Position numbers and translations under genes: made by a program. The notes beneath the pieces are model-generated. The model was given only the letters and a program-made list of their open reading frames with translations, had not been told where the DNA came from and searched no databases. This document shows, piece after piece, positions 41,301 to 44,735 of a stretch of DNA of 48,204 nt. This DNA is from an uncultured Clostridia bacterium. GTDB lineage: Bacteria > Bacillota > Clostridia > UBA1381. Numbering within the stretch: the first letter of the stretch is position 1; the number at the start of each line of letters is the position of its first letter. The stretch covers positions 1 to 48,204 of the forward strand of contig CANQQS010000005.1 in assembly GCA_947626045.1 (NCBI GenBank). The letters run 5' to 3'.

Positions 41301-41365
41301 ATTGGCTTAAATCTGCGCTTCACCTTTAAAGCGCCGTCCCTTTTTTCAGATGACATAAATTTCAT
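26354..41365 (-). CDS. Giant SLH-anchored surface protein (5003 residues) with FctA-like and InlB-type repeats
   Basis: Exported, wall-bound stalk or adhesin-like protein. Approximate residues: signal peptide to ~45 (cut after TTALA); unique N-terminal region to ~780 (FSFYANSRGN, IKWDGRDQYGRILPIGVY); SdrD-like domain ~790-905 (ITGFVFLD); unique region; SdrD-like ~1138-1325 (VWYDVNHNGEIDEGE); Cna-like ~1345-1515; about five Spy0128/FctA-like domains ~1538-2538, each with a Lys near the start, an LREM or QVEE-type Glu and a final FTNKY-type Asn, the isopeptide triad; about 15 InlB-type repeats ~2540-4628 (FxGWS...YAVWA) joined by DTDGDGxPDY calcium-type linkers, broken by an SdrD-like unit (VRAWVDTNRNGKRD); Gly16 hinge; Cna-B (LTVSIEWVDDNDS); three SLH domains ~4775-4931 (FSDVEEGMWYYN, SGYEDGTFRPDQSITRAEA); and an acidic tail. 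No LPxTG motif is visible. GGGAGG stands 8 bases before the ATG. Confidence 0.93.
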   Translation of the reverse strand: MKFMSSEKRDGALKVKRRFKPIFCAAVLTAAAAFSALAGTTALAEGSKELVSSAKENYKAVNGVEAVTSNMANWNITASTGSFVGVSNQQKFKFYAYEGEYVFLASSEQAATDGFKEVKVTFPDGKVEEYDFTKEAGLIEKRTQEAAGPVGVSFPTGEDGEYKKVETGEGFNALRKKIELTGVYEVEFKADGTNGDKATKFLNAELTSTLPVNSHSDSPTIMAYDITVAKPQYADGVETGEPTAYNAVNGRVWADAWTLQVSSSTYGLYGDLYTVTRDGYVWRVSMNGMGPNTFSFYANSRGNIGTGTNASAYHSVHSPEYNYCNFNFYKNMVDKYGNPDGVYLLGPDNEVTAIDAPNHMFFNYPDAAGLPDSIVLTEPRPIGKVDQIAFNGKTTGNDQTTNNSFAGVGGYFEVTTTNATSYRVVIDMENMFAMHYHGDGEDPCKSSTENSESADEICLSHKDDDVPNFIYYKESDNSWYRIYTDESTRHPANTGSTAEDSGSQEAITKLAKEEKLDETEFRELYEGGFTRGKDNAAENPYLKEKGYKSLGTVMLGNAAEDGESKVNRIKWDGRDQYGRILPIGVYFGSSGKGKIYAEAKAGEMHMPLGDVENMPKGLGIWLENPPEWIDHLEAPADEIKERSKIYFNNRDENLLRDFVGNIPSGGDPVGNASPPTKTGLNAWIWNLPSSKKNADVGMNPSTKATEEFLNRQWVVEGCESEFVDASLDGLATYEAKPEAVTQGVKAKGLTKAGAVVNDGIDHGVADYWTYAADNKKVNFTGNILINNIADRKIITGFVFLDTPKTGTKQGEYDKGTDDKELPDATVTAVYGSKTKTTYTTTTNNNGYYSIPIDMSAFNEGDDKQTVTITVRYDDPNAIVNGKHTVTHKVTTTAEGNDLNQNGTGTGKKNLQKFGSAANISVQTINLADKLKDSTDKTIASFKEIYADYVGFVREASKPLRIEAHWTPETLRDASISAKFNIYGVTKHAIDEADSEIKKILAKELKFTGIVGEDYTRATLELDADNLVQLQTPVQELTPAERTKLSEFFTSSEEYVYSEMGVSVEAAMGENTTNEKLPKYAYTSGEEETEDNVIVYRVFYAGTASLDNVSLERSDYVAKSTGGSEIKYDNWAFEIKTQPSTLKETVWYDVNHNGEIDEGEDKIAGAQITLAKLTSGTDERDDANYYDSFNRLPEYKSDTEIGTQQTIISSGEHPTVFYTGKNGMAQNTPYDYNEIDKRYEDSEGNTFDMTKEEDTGIVGLIPGVYRVTIKLPEDSKYNAAAFTGDGVIKDGSAVTGADGSVTGGTIRAKMVGSDTIVQYITIPANAMGTSSQESRAAFSYKGGISIRKNVEAYNTSDNVMDVENNGYAVKSQFNYKITLKGIEIEKEIPGITEDSGKYKLVVEDSVTDETGTEQIGESDKTLEFTKDASAEDQYSAFFTLTAGERITINDVPNTTQYTVTELDEKDTDMGGDKAKMPNGFKLSSAYGNSKIRTNTVSGTRNTFLVYTNIYNPIPVIGYADGTGDTTTHNERDPVTGQPDSDEGTNFNAFGIKAKVTLVDDKGYPVDIADPTAYSLALEPSTWFTRTGTGTGGETEIHTLGEGLSPDIVKSTSGSVSSWEKNTEIKGAKDTDSNEAVFNFDNKYQIKFEHPGVYSYILREMKPYTTDNVNAVPGVTYSNKRYKLYIDVIDDNATGNLVVHNFFWRQSKEGTEDSAADLWDSDWKAEIYGGGGGDLLNMRTNPTKDGETMLVFENTYTPQEPTVPVAGTKVLEGRGLNEDEFEFKLTSAGKKHLGVVVGEDYDDFEEKPDDVNPLPKDLVVGTDKSVTVKNNAEGGINFGDIAFDASYAGEDEANAWIYRYQVEEIHPTDDPKPSVKYDESTDKYIYVEVYKEVVAKDVNNTPGDTSDDQYVQEIRARQCDDKGEPPETSGFTFTNIYTAQALNLTLSGTDNSLGLSIDKALETVKTEGKPETDRTFKSGDEFKFVLEPENGAPAVSGDGIATFTASGEDVGTGEKTGIEFDIGDEISFTAANDTDAATDAPAYYEYTLREMNPYNDSAAGVTAIPGISYDPTRYKVRVYVKDNFSTGQLELDTEEGESGTGVDILAPTESDTYEVINKASGEAKPIEFTNKYNPNLTEVPFTAAKEFNRPFDEFFGGDKPAGFEFTLTPVEVITLGGDSPTAEAYKKGTPAAEGGSYTSEANMPMPTVGKDNEGAATITSAANLIDFNTIPFESDDAGTGKEQAKVYHYTLQEKNSGHGGITYDTETRDIYFSVYMLADTSMGDDTQVVNVVMNDADDIKKIEEIGGSRTFKTDSYTFTNTYNPDETSFDFNDLDIIKKYVKDSAEEIPGFDDITNKFRVRIEPFNSDVGEVPPGFTTLDGYFEAEVDKDGSFKINKYSDDGSDSTDHLKEGEAAVSAASVTFKNAGKREYLIREMTPVEDFIDSEDGFTYDYCQYRLTLDVKDDTTLGKLVITPKLEYRESMSDTWKESIPAAESTPHDTDDDTNPHNLNEKSGENPIPDYQLTSGSTVNKFAFVNHYSKSYMLKYNANGAISGSEILPSDAEYKKGTDVEVAEGKQGETELKRNDGEVFVGWSTFAGAPDVDKAAALTSEDAELAKKLNILSAGDEVNNKVTIDGEVTLYAVWAIDANGNGTPDYAEEGFSVRYHLIGGSFTYKEGADGSEFDIKPGTEGNNWRFYSCAHRHVYGLPAEMISADADGYFNVSGYKSAKPTRENATFIGWRVAVGETEIKDHDTYPTDLVLSGDQVTVTEEDGKYSVTVKDKTYEVQITSEGGNKYLDVYAVWAEDKCGGTDAEGNEISDGKPDYAQVTYDDNIPKQAADANLSVKGVPVDDKVYDQGVDIVLEAAPALEGYTFIGWCRVPDPNASDVPDDADTKLYQPGERYSPKSPYLEKFYAQWEQNEQTIILQVYDDANYSGSYNGDDPHETMLSVNGESDLIKITLEEYAEDDSNCTGTGTTVAGGESYSGGGIEFDRNVLTANKYYKVTVTVDADSAYKAFTGRTHIHNGLQEDDMEGHSTVKHEITNGKLIITEIFRLKAENLNSTIRYGISSPHTVSYSFNGAPTSVVDFSSSAKEAGRDSDSDYAAQTSARFISYPDGYDGKVIIAGKATFDDDGNITADSDFTGMVRYTDTDDADAARDAGRPVYYDDAGARHVFQGWSTDPTKNEIAKDADIVSTDSEVTISFEAIQKLTDGEIGMVDRDIVLYAIWDEPFSEAVLNFDANGGEFTDEKWPVTDSFGSQFGTLKNAVRLKKGETVDLSAASEHYWPTNKDADYKDLSKGADWTNKISRENAVFIGWSSVPVVEPVTDYKAVEAAILSTLNIESANTVYAVWAEDTKGKLVDSEGNGCDKPYYDDHSECTAHGALLVQTSDGIPDYLQVFYDANLPADAELTNGALPTDPVVYGSNGKYTFDSAVWNGFSNFDKWVLKFRVEGGTSEFDDPAKAAIKYTGDGIDRETGANIQPTETQTAFVHSGGFTVPYYTFEGWSLNDRSGNVTTVRHRGPAAGGSNPYTFDKTAGKADTLYAIWRKITPATVNVRAWVDTNRNGKRDAEEPELEGFKLDYLREYVNNNNTLTYREPIEKYTDMTDGDTRRITIDDRDINDYEFRFTLTSDEANKYVTEGNNGAIVEITSDTAGQTDNFNSSFSIVPDNEQVKDIEGDGSSKPRDDHYITVRYRACEGITGDVWVRFVEGHQIKYDLNRPQNITFADVNVPAPQTGLYYNDKANIKPLEGTGFMQDENGWYCLSQNNVKYYFLGWSTNPYDPAPDDKYDVGDEVTHLTSELTLYAVWQADGYKVVYHINGGVDDGTITGAYANGEYSFDENAALWMPASSDNIPTKDGYVFVGWSTDKEKGEYNIEGSEMPATGTLVTSVTINPAGNKDVYAVWAKDTDGDKKPDYAENRYLVQYHANGGTPSTADGIFFADYTQYCLKGESAALMGIDVGKQRVQREGAVLVGWSKTQNELVTTKDAYDAAGIITDVTFETEENIKVYAVWAEDKNGDGNPDYEETRYSLTYDANGGSGDVPAAVTDQLPGTVLNIDSVTAPKMEKAIFLGWSDNESAVTVTDENGDKTPVIFDKHAPADGTVVSQVTVTDHNITVYAVWAADLNEDNNPDYNEGYALTYNLNGTAETDAELAPPEEKRMAVDETVQIETVSGLTTGTPYSYYIDVNGVKHYFLGWSENNKAKTPDYIPYDTEKGSITITNRNITLYAVWQDEEYHVIYDINDGTGDVPTDYTERTYGYDRTAALWMPFTEEMPKRDGCVFAGWSTNKIETPYTAMPEFGTVVTSVTINPAGDKTVYAVWAKDTDGDGVPDYAENRHMLRYHNNGGFPQPPDNIFFADYTQYCLRGEKAKLLTVEEGKQRVQKEGAVLVGWSETQYEPLVDSEEDMAAAGTITDTEVLFEDESDIVVYAVWAKDTIGGDDGGNGIADYIDEYAVTYDLNGGSGGFAPEAVNKYKIGSEVTLWQPENGDIAKEGMIFVGWTNEPQPDVLIDTQASSVDESLYITAKTMEYGGVTVYAAWAEDRNGNNIPDYKETRYTVTYEWGGTVSPPSVEPPAPDRNIFAGTKFTPKTPETVSKYPFNGWYTDKELTNKFEDNTVINRDITLYGKWSFTGNSEGGGGGGGGGGGGGGGGTSTSFNNMLTVSIEWVDDNDSARARPDSVTITIEENGKTIASHVMTAKENWTHQFAGVKATGKYSVFQENVPNYTSKFESVQKGYNIVNTYSALNPKPTVNPQGSDNSPDGGSGSDAPELNYEDHFSYIVGYEDGTVRPNDPITRAEVAAIFFRILSDDARAEYWSVDNIFSDVEEGMWYYNTVSTMTNADIIHGYPDGTFLADNEITRAEFAAIAANFDSSTYDGEDQFSDITGHWASDYINRAAQRGWISGYEDGTFRPDQSITRAEAMRLVNSVLGREPDKDHMLDDMAVWTDNADPDMWYYADVQEATNSHYYTYDEDEEAEDWTEIREPRDWAALEQEYIDAMYEE
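27410..27457 (-). repeat. Gly16 hinge encoded by a GCC/TCC triplet tract
   Basis: Sixteen consecutive Gly codons (GGC, GGA and one GGT) between the last InlB repeat and the Cna-B/SLH anchor. Near-perfect triplet repetition makes it prone to length change in steps of one residue. Confidence 0.9.
27715..30235 (-). repeat. Higher-order duplication of four InlB-type modules
   Basis: Modules 7-10 (about 30235-28985) and 11-14 (about 28984-27715) of the giant protein correspond one to one. Each unit contains, in order: a YFLGWS module; an ALWMP module ending in DPDY-type linker DTDGDxxPDYAENR; a module with FFADYTQYCL and GKQRVQ; and a DxNGGSG module. This indicates a past ~1.25 kb tandem duplication. 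Confidence 0.8.
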
Positions 41366-41476
41366 AATTGTGTCCTCCCATACTTACTATACAGATTTAC
41401 ATAATTATAATATTTTTCAGATAAAAGCCGAAAAGCGCGCAATTTCTCTTGCTTGTTTTGAATTATTGTGCAAAAG

Positions 41477-41510
41477 CAACAAAAATTGCACCCCCCCCGC
41501 ATTTTTGTTG
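41477..41510 (-). repeat. G8 tract in the loop of a hairpin in the giant-gene leader
   Basis: On the plus strand CAACAAAAATTGC (41477-41489) and GCATTTTTGTTG (41499-41510) pair with one bulged T around a loop of A and eight C (41491-41498). In the giant-gene mRNA this is G8. It lies in the ~190-base 5' leader between promoter and start codon, 112-145 bases before the ATG. Confidence 0.8.
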
Positions 41511-41561
41511 TAAAATACAACATTATTGCGAAGAAGGTGCTTTTTTTCTGCTAACCGTTAT

Positions 41562-41590
41562 ATTATATCATATTTTCGACAATTTGTAAA
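41562..41590 (-). promoter_or_regulatory. Promoter of the giant surface-protein gene
   Basis: Minus strand TTTACA (41585-41590) and TATAAT (41562-41567), 17-base spacer, giving an unusually long (~190 base) untranslated leader. The rest of the gene-free stretch 41366-41886 holds the G8 hairpin, an imperfect inverted repeat at 41709-41748 of unknown role, a tRNA terminator and an attachment-site remnant. I see no gene in it. Confidence 0.75.
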
Positions 41591-41750
41591 GTAGTCGCTT
41601 CGCATTTTTAACCTTTTTGCCAACAATTTTAATGTATTTTTGATTGTTTTGTAAATTCCGCGCAACATATGCAAAATTTGATTAATATTCGGTGTGGAAA
41701 ATTATACCGCGCCGCGGAACGTGTGTGTCAATTTTGTTTCCACGGCGCAC

Positions 41751-41787
41751 AAAAAAACCGCGCAAACGCTTGTTTTACGCGGTTTTT
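41751..41787 (-). terminator. Original terminator of the disrupted tRNA locus
   Basis: Stem AAAAACCGCG / CGCGGTTTTT (41753-41762 and 41778-41787) followed on the minus strand by seven T. It begins 5 bases past the CCA of the tRNA remnant, as expected for a tRNA gene's own terminator. Confidence 0.85.
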
Positions 41788-41792
41788 GTACA

Positions 41793-41816
41793 TGGCGGAC
41801 AGGGTGGGATTCGAAC
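41793..41816 (-). mobile_element. Prophage attachment site: 3' remnant of a tRNA gene
   Basis: On the minus strand these 24 bases read as tRNA positions 53-76: G53, TTCGAAT loop, CCCAC (T-stem 3' half), CCTGTCC (acceptor 3' half), discriminator G73 and CCA. The 5' half of the T-stem is missing (AAGT stands where GTGG is expected), and no acceptor or anticodon arm exists upstream. This is the displaced 3' end left when an element integrates into a tRNA gene; the intact copy should be at the other end, beyond 48204. G73 with a GGACAGG acceptor complement would fit tRNA-Ser, but this is inference. Confidence 0.85.
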
Positions 41817-41873
41817 ACTTAATTTATCCCATATTCAAGCACCCTTACGAGCCTTTGACTAACAACTGACTAA

Positions 41874-41900
41874 AAAAGGGCGTGGTTCACACGCCCTTTT
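41874..41900 (-). terminator. Terminator at the end of the prophage accessory genes
   Basis: Perfect 11-base arms AAAAGGGCGTG / CACGCCCTTTT around GTTCA. It contains the stop codon of the last phage gene and ends the accessory transcript before the attachment site. Confidence 0.85.
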
Positions 41901-42300
41901 GAAACATCTCATGCAGTTGCACAATCATCTCTTTAACCTTATTCTTTTCCTCAGTCGTGTTCGCGTTCGACATGAGCGAAAGAATAAACTTTTTCATATC
42001 GCAGCACAAGTCATTTGTCGCCATTTCAAGCGGCTGCTCCGTAACCTCGTAACGGCGATACTTCTTTTTTGTATCGCAATACGTCTTATAGCAAGGCAAT
42101 TTCTCACCAATGTTTAATTTCGTTGCAGCCTTTTCCTCGTTATGCTTGTGCCTTGTTTCGTCCTCATTCTCCACATACTTATATTCCGTTATATGGTCGC
42201 GGACATTATAAAGAATGGAAAGTTTCTCACACGTTGCGTAACTCGTCTTACAGTTCTCCAGTTTCTCTATTTCTCTGTTGATTTCTTCCAAATCTAACAT
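41887..42300 (-). CDS. Prophage protein of unknown function, helical
   Basis: Protein of 137 residues, not assigned to a family. It is highly charged and predicted helical: MLDLEEINREIEKLENCKTS at the start, a Lys/Arg-rich middle (KTYCDTKKKYRRYEV) and a C-terminal helix (KNKVKEMIVQLHEMF). Six Cys residues are scattered without a clear metal motif. ATG at 42300 has AGGAAG 7 bases before it and overlaps the end of the preceding gene by 7 bases, so it is translated together with the 190-residue protein. It is the last gene before the attachment site, a position often occupied by lysogeny cargo. Confidence 0.75.
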   Translation of the reverse strand: MLDLEEINREIEKLENCKTSYATCEKLSILYNVRDHITEYKYVENEDETRHKHNEEKAATKLNIGEKLPCYKTYCDTKKKYRRYEVTEQPLEMATNDLCCDMKKFILSLMSNANTTEEKNKVKEMIVQLHEMFQKGV

Positions 42301-42866
42301 AGACACACTTCCTTTAATTTCTTCTCATACATAGCGCAAACGTCCGCCTGTTCAGCCGCAATCTGCGTCATGTCATAGTCCATAGCGGCTTTTTCAAGCG
42401 CGAACCGCTCAACGGTCTTTAATTCCTCGTCAACGTCGCACACAAGCTCAGCCACTACAGCCGCGCTTGCCGCCTCGCCCATATCCGCAAGCTCCTTGTA
42501 CATATCCTGATAGAGCCGTTTCGTTTCCTTTTCCCAGTCAACCCAACGCTGCATACCGTTTCTAAGCGCGACCGCCTTAGTTTCTCTGTCCACGTCCTGA
42601 CGCTTGTACTTGTGCCAGTCGTCGGGTATAACATCGGGATTTTCAAAGCTCATCTTCGGCACAAGTCGGTTATGATGTTCGATGAAGTATCTGCATAAAC
42701 GGCGGTACGCGCATGTTTCCTCAAGGTAATGGTACTCGTGCATACGCTGATAACCCTCCAAACCGAGGAAATCATAATAGTTTGCGAATTGCTCATGCAC
42801 CATTGTACCCTTAATCATATGCTGCGCCATACGACCGAATATCTCGTCAACCGTCATGTCATACAC
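42294..42866 (-). CDS. Prophage protein, possibly ferritin-like helical fold
   Basis: Protein of 190 residues rich in His, Tyr, Glu and Met within long helices: IFGRMAQHMIKGTMVHEQFA, YQRMHEYHYLEET and FIEHHNRLVPKM. Evenly spaced Glu/His residues suggest a four-helix bundle that could bind metal. I recall close relatives in prophages of gut Firmicutes, but no experimentally known function. It is probably intracellular (no signal peptide or membrane helix). It starts 4 bases after the upstream gene and is coupled to the last phage gene. Confidence 0.75.
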   Translation of the reverse strand: MYDMTVDEIFGRMAQHMIKGTMVHEQFANYYDFLGLEGYQRMHEYHYLEETCAYRRLCRYFIEHHNRLVPKMSFENPDVIPDDWHKYKRQDVDRETKAVALRNGMQRWVDWEKETKRLYQDMYKELADMGEAASAAVVAELVCDVDEELKTVERFALEKAAMDYDMTQIAAEQADVCAMYEKKLKEVCLC

Positions 42867-42869
42867 CCC

Positions 42870-43274
42870 TTACAGCTTTTCAACCACAACAGCCGCGTTA
42901 TTTATAACGCTCGGCGTGCCTGTAAGCGCAAGCGTGAGCGTAGACGAATCATCGCAGCACTGCAATCTCACGAGCGCGTTGATAGGCAGCGTAACGCTGT
43001 CACCTGCCGCTGTAGCCGTAGCTGTTGCGGTCGCGCCCGGTACAGCCACGCCGTCTTTAAGAAGTGTGATCGTCACCGCGCCCGCCGCTGTCGGTGTAGC
43101 CGTAACCGATACGTCAACGTCATAATATCCCGCGCCCGTCAGTGTGATACCAGAGCCGGATATGTTGATGTTACAGCCGAAACGTCTGATTATCGTGCCT
43201 ACGGGAATTGTACCGTTTACCGCCACCGTAGGAAGTGAATTGTTCACCGTGTAAATTGCTGATTTACAAGACAT
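42870..43274 (-). CDS. Prophage beta-sandwich protein (BclA/TNF-like), putative structural or decoration protein
   Basis: Protein of 134 residues with the pattern of a jelly-roll domain: VNNSLPTVAVNGTIPVGTII near the start, then GSGITLTGAGYYDVDVSVTA, an Ala/Thr-rich strand (GATATATATAAGDSV) and TLALTGTPSVINNAAVVVEK. Similar C-terminal domains sit at the ends of collagen-like spore-surface proteins and phage fibres, where they trimerise. ATG at 43274 has AAAGGAG at 8 bases; the six codons before it are not needed. It is probably a virion surface component; a lysogen surface protein is an alternative. Confidence 0.7.
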   Translation of the reverse strand: MSCKSAIYTVNNSLPTVAVNGTIPVGTIIRRFGCNINISGSGITLTGAGYYDVDVSVTATPTAAGAVTITLLKDGVAVPGATATATATAAGDSVTLPINALVRLQCCDDSSTLTLALTGTPSVINNAAVVVEKL

Positions 43275-43295
43275 AATAAAAACTCCTTTCAAAAT

Positions 43296-43319
43296 AAAAA
43301 AGCGGGGAATACTCCCCGC
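43296..43319 (-). terminator. Terminator after the 201-residue prophage gene
   Basis: Minus strand GCGGGGA / TCCCCGC stem (43302-43308, 43313-43319) with loop GTAT and then TTTTTT (43301-43296). It also overlaps the leader of the next gene and may attenuate it. Confidence 0.85.
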
Positions 43320-43349
43320 CTTGATTGTAACCCCGGTCGAGAAGTGACC

Positions 43350-43955
43350 TTAAATGTTAGCGTTGCCGCAAGCGCATCCACTGTTAAAGAACGGATTGAA
43401 ACCCGCCGTATAGGATGTGCTGTTCGGGTATCTTACAACACCCGCTACCGCGTTCTGAAGCTGCAGCATGTTAATCTGCGACTGCATGTCGTCCATGCGG
43501 TTCTTGCAGAGTACGTCAAGGATTTTCTGCGTCTGCTCCGTCGTGTTAGCGTTGATAGCTGCCGTATTGAGCGCGTTGTTGTAGTTCGTCGCGTCAATCG
43601 CTCTCTGCGTTGTGCAGCAGCAATCGGCAATCTGCTGTTGTGTGGTATTGAAGTTGCGGAGCGTCTCGTAACCGAGGTTACAAATACCGTTCTGCAATCC
43701 CATATACACGTTGTTAAGCTGGTCTGCCTGTCTGCCGACCGCGTTTTCAAGGTTGTTGAAATTCATCGCGTTACACAGACCGCTTTCGGTTACGGGTTCG
43801 CCCGCGTTTCTGTTACCCCAGAAACCGCCGCCCGTAAGGAGCGGAAGAAGAAGCAAAGCGAATATCCAAAAGAAACCGCCGCCGTTCATGCCCCAGCCGT
43901 CATTATTATTGCGTGTAGCCGCCGCAACGTCACTTAACGAATAACCTTCTGTCAT
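43350..43955 (-). CDS. Prophage membrane protein with Asn/Gln/Cys-rich C-terminus
   Basis: Protein of 201 residues, unknown function. The N-terminus (TEGYSLSDVAAATRNNN) is followed by a Gly/Trp-rich hydrophobic segment (about residues 20-46, FFWIFALLLLPLLTGGGFWG), probably one membrane helix. Then comes a long Asn/Gln-rich, probably coiled region (NLENAVGRQADQLNNVYMG, TTQQQIADCCCTTQRAID) and a Cys-containing end (SGCACGNANI). I recall similar proteins in prophages of gut Clostridia, always uncharacterised. AAAGGAG is 9 bases upstream, and its own terminator follows. Confidence 0.8.
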   Translation of the reverse strand: MTEGYSLSDVAAATRNNNDGWGMNGGGFFWIFALLLLPLLTGGGFWGNRNAGEPVTESGLCNAMNFNNLENAVGRQADQLNNVYMGLQNGICNLGYETLRNFNTTQQQIADCCCTTQRAIDATNYNNALNTAAINANTTEQTQKILDVLCKNRMDDMQSQINMLQLQNAVAGVVRYPNSTSYTAGFNPFFNSGCACGNANI

Positions 43956-44017
43956 TGGTCTATTCTCCTTTCATAAATGTTATATAAACCCGTCTCGCGC
44001 GCTGACGGCTCTATATC

Positions 44018-44281
44018 TTATTTGAGTGCGTTTATAACGTCGTCGGGGTTTACCCCTCGCTGTTTGCACTGTTCGTAAAACACATCTTTGGGGTTCTTGC
44101 CGTTTATCATGCTCATAACCCCCGCAAGCTGCGGATTTTGCGCCGCCATGCTGCTTAATGCCTGCATGGGATTCGCCATACCGCGAACCGTGTTCATCAT
44201 GCTTTTTACCGACTGCACGGCGTTCATATTAAGACCGTTACTTGTTTGCGGGTTCAGTTGCTGAAATAGGCTGTTCGCCAT
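44018..44281 (-). CDS. Small prophage protein, unknown function
   Basis: Protein of 87 residues, Met/Asn/Gln-rich: MANSLFQQLNPQTSNGLNMN, then repeated short helices with MMNTVRGMANPM and SSMAAQNPQLAGVMSMING, and a C-terminal block KDVFYEQCKQRGVNPDDVI that looks like a small folded helix-turn-helix unit. It overlaps the preceding gene by 44 bases, so the two are translated together and probably interact. No family assigned. Confidence 0.75.
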   Translation of the reverse strand: MANSLFQQLNPQTSNGLNMNAVQSVKSMMNTVRGMANPMQALSSMAAQNPQLAGVMSMINGKNPKDVFYEQCKQRGVNPDDVINALK

Positions 44282-44630
44282 TATTGCCGCCCCCTATTCC
44301 TGCCAAAATCGTATTTAACTCATCGCGTGTAACATACTGCGACATATCGGGCGCACTCTGCGCCGACTGCCCTGTTATTTCGGAATACTTAAACTCGCGG
44401 AGATTGCACATTCCCACGTTGTCGCTTGTCTTAATGTAGAAAATGCCCTCGCGCTCGCTGTCCATTAAAATCGCGTTGCTGCTCTGCGGCAGTTGATACG
44501 CCTTTGCGCCCTCTATGCCCTGCACCCAGATAATACCGTTGTTCTGCTGCATGGGGCGGTTCATGTACGGGTTTACCATATTCATATACGGATTTTGCAT
44601 ACCGCCTATGGGATTTCCAAACTGGTTCAT
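44238..44630 (-). CDS. Small prophage protein with OB/SH3-like core, unknown function
   Basis: Protein of 130 residues. The N-terminus is low-complexity with repeated NPYMN motifs (MQNPYMNMVNPYMNRPMQQ). A compact beta segment follows: GIIWVQGIEGAKAYQLP, SNAILMDSEREGIFYIKTSD and CNLREFKYSEI, and then a Gly/Asn-rich tail. The core resembles a short protein I know only from clostridial prophages. GGGAGG lies 6 bases before the ATG, and a 15-codon upstream frame ends across it. Confidence 0.75.
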   Translation of the reverse strand: MNQFGNPIGGMQNPYMNMVNPYMNRPMQQNNGIIWVQGIEGAKAYQLPQSSNAILMDSEREGIFYIKTSDNVGMCNLREFKYSEITGQSAQSAPDMSQYVTRDELNTILAGIGGGNNGEQPISATEPANK

Positions 44631-44674
44631 AATTTACCTCCCGAATAAAAAACGCGTATGACAATACTGTTCAT
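44627..44674 (-). CDS. Possible 15-codon leader peptide ahead of the 130-residue gene
   Basis: Frame reading MNSIVIRVFYSGGKL, whose TGA stop overlaps the next ATG (ATGA). AAAGGAG is only 3 bases before its ATG. The frame contains an inverted repeat of 8-base arms (44654-44661 and 44671-44678), so its start lies in a hairpin and its end covers the next gene's ribosome site. Coupling or attenuation is possible; translation is unproven. Confidence 0.35.
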   Translation of the reverse strand: MNSIVIRVFYSGGKL

Positions 44675-44700
44675 ACGCTCCTTTCAATGGTTTAATTATA

Positions 44701-44734
44701 AAATAAAAAGAGAAACGCGGCTTACACGTTTCTC
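44701..44734 (-). terminator. Terminator after the HTH gene
   Basis: Minus strand GAGAAACG / CGTTTCTC stem (44727-44734 and 44710-44717) with a 9-base loop, followed by TTTTTATTT (44709-44701). Confidence 0.8.
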
Positions 44735-44735
44735 C

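Noticed and set aside
41709..41748. Imperfect inverted repeat GCGCCGCGGAA / TTCCACGGCGC as a regulatory RNA
   Set aside because: One mismatch-tolerant stem with an 18-base loop and no promoter or U-run nearby. I could not assign it a role.
41793..41870. Complete tRNA gene
   Set aside because: Only positions 53-76 are present; upstream sequence does not form the T-stem, anticodon or acceptor arms.
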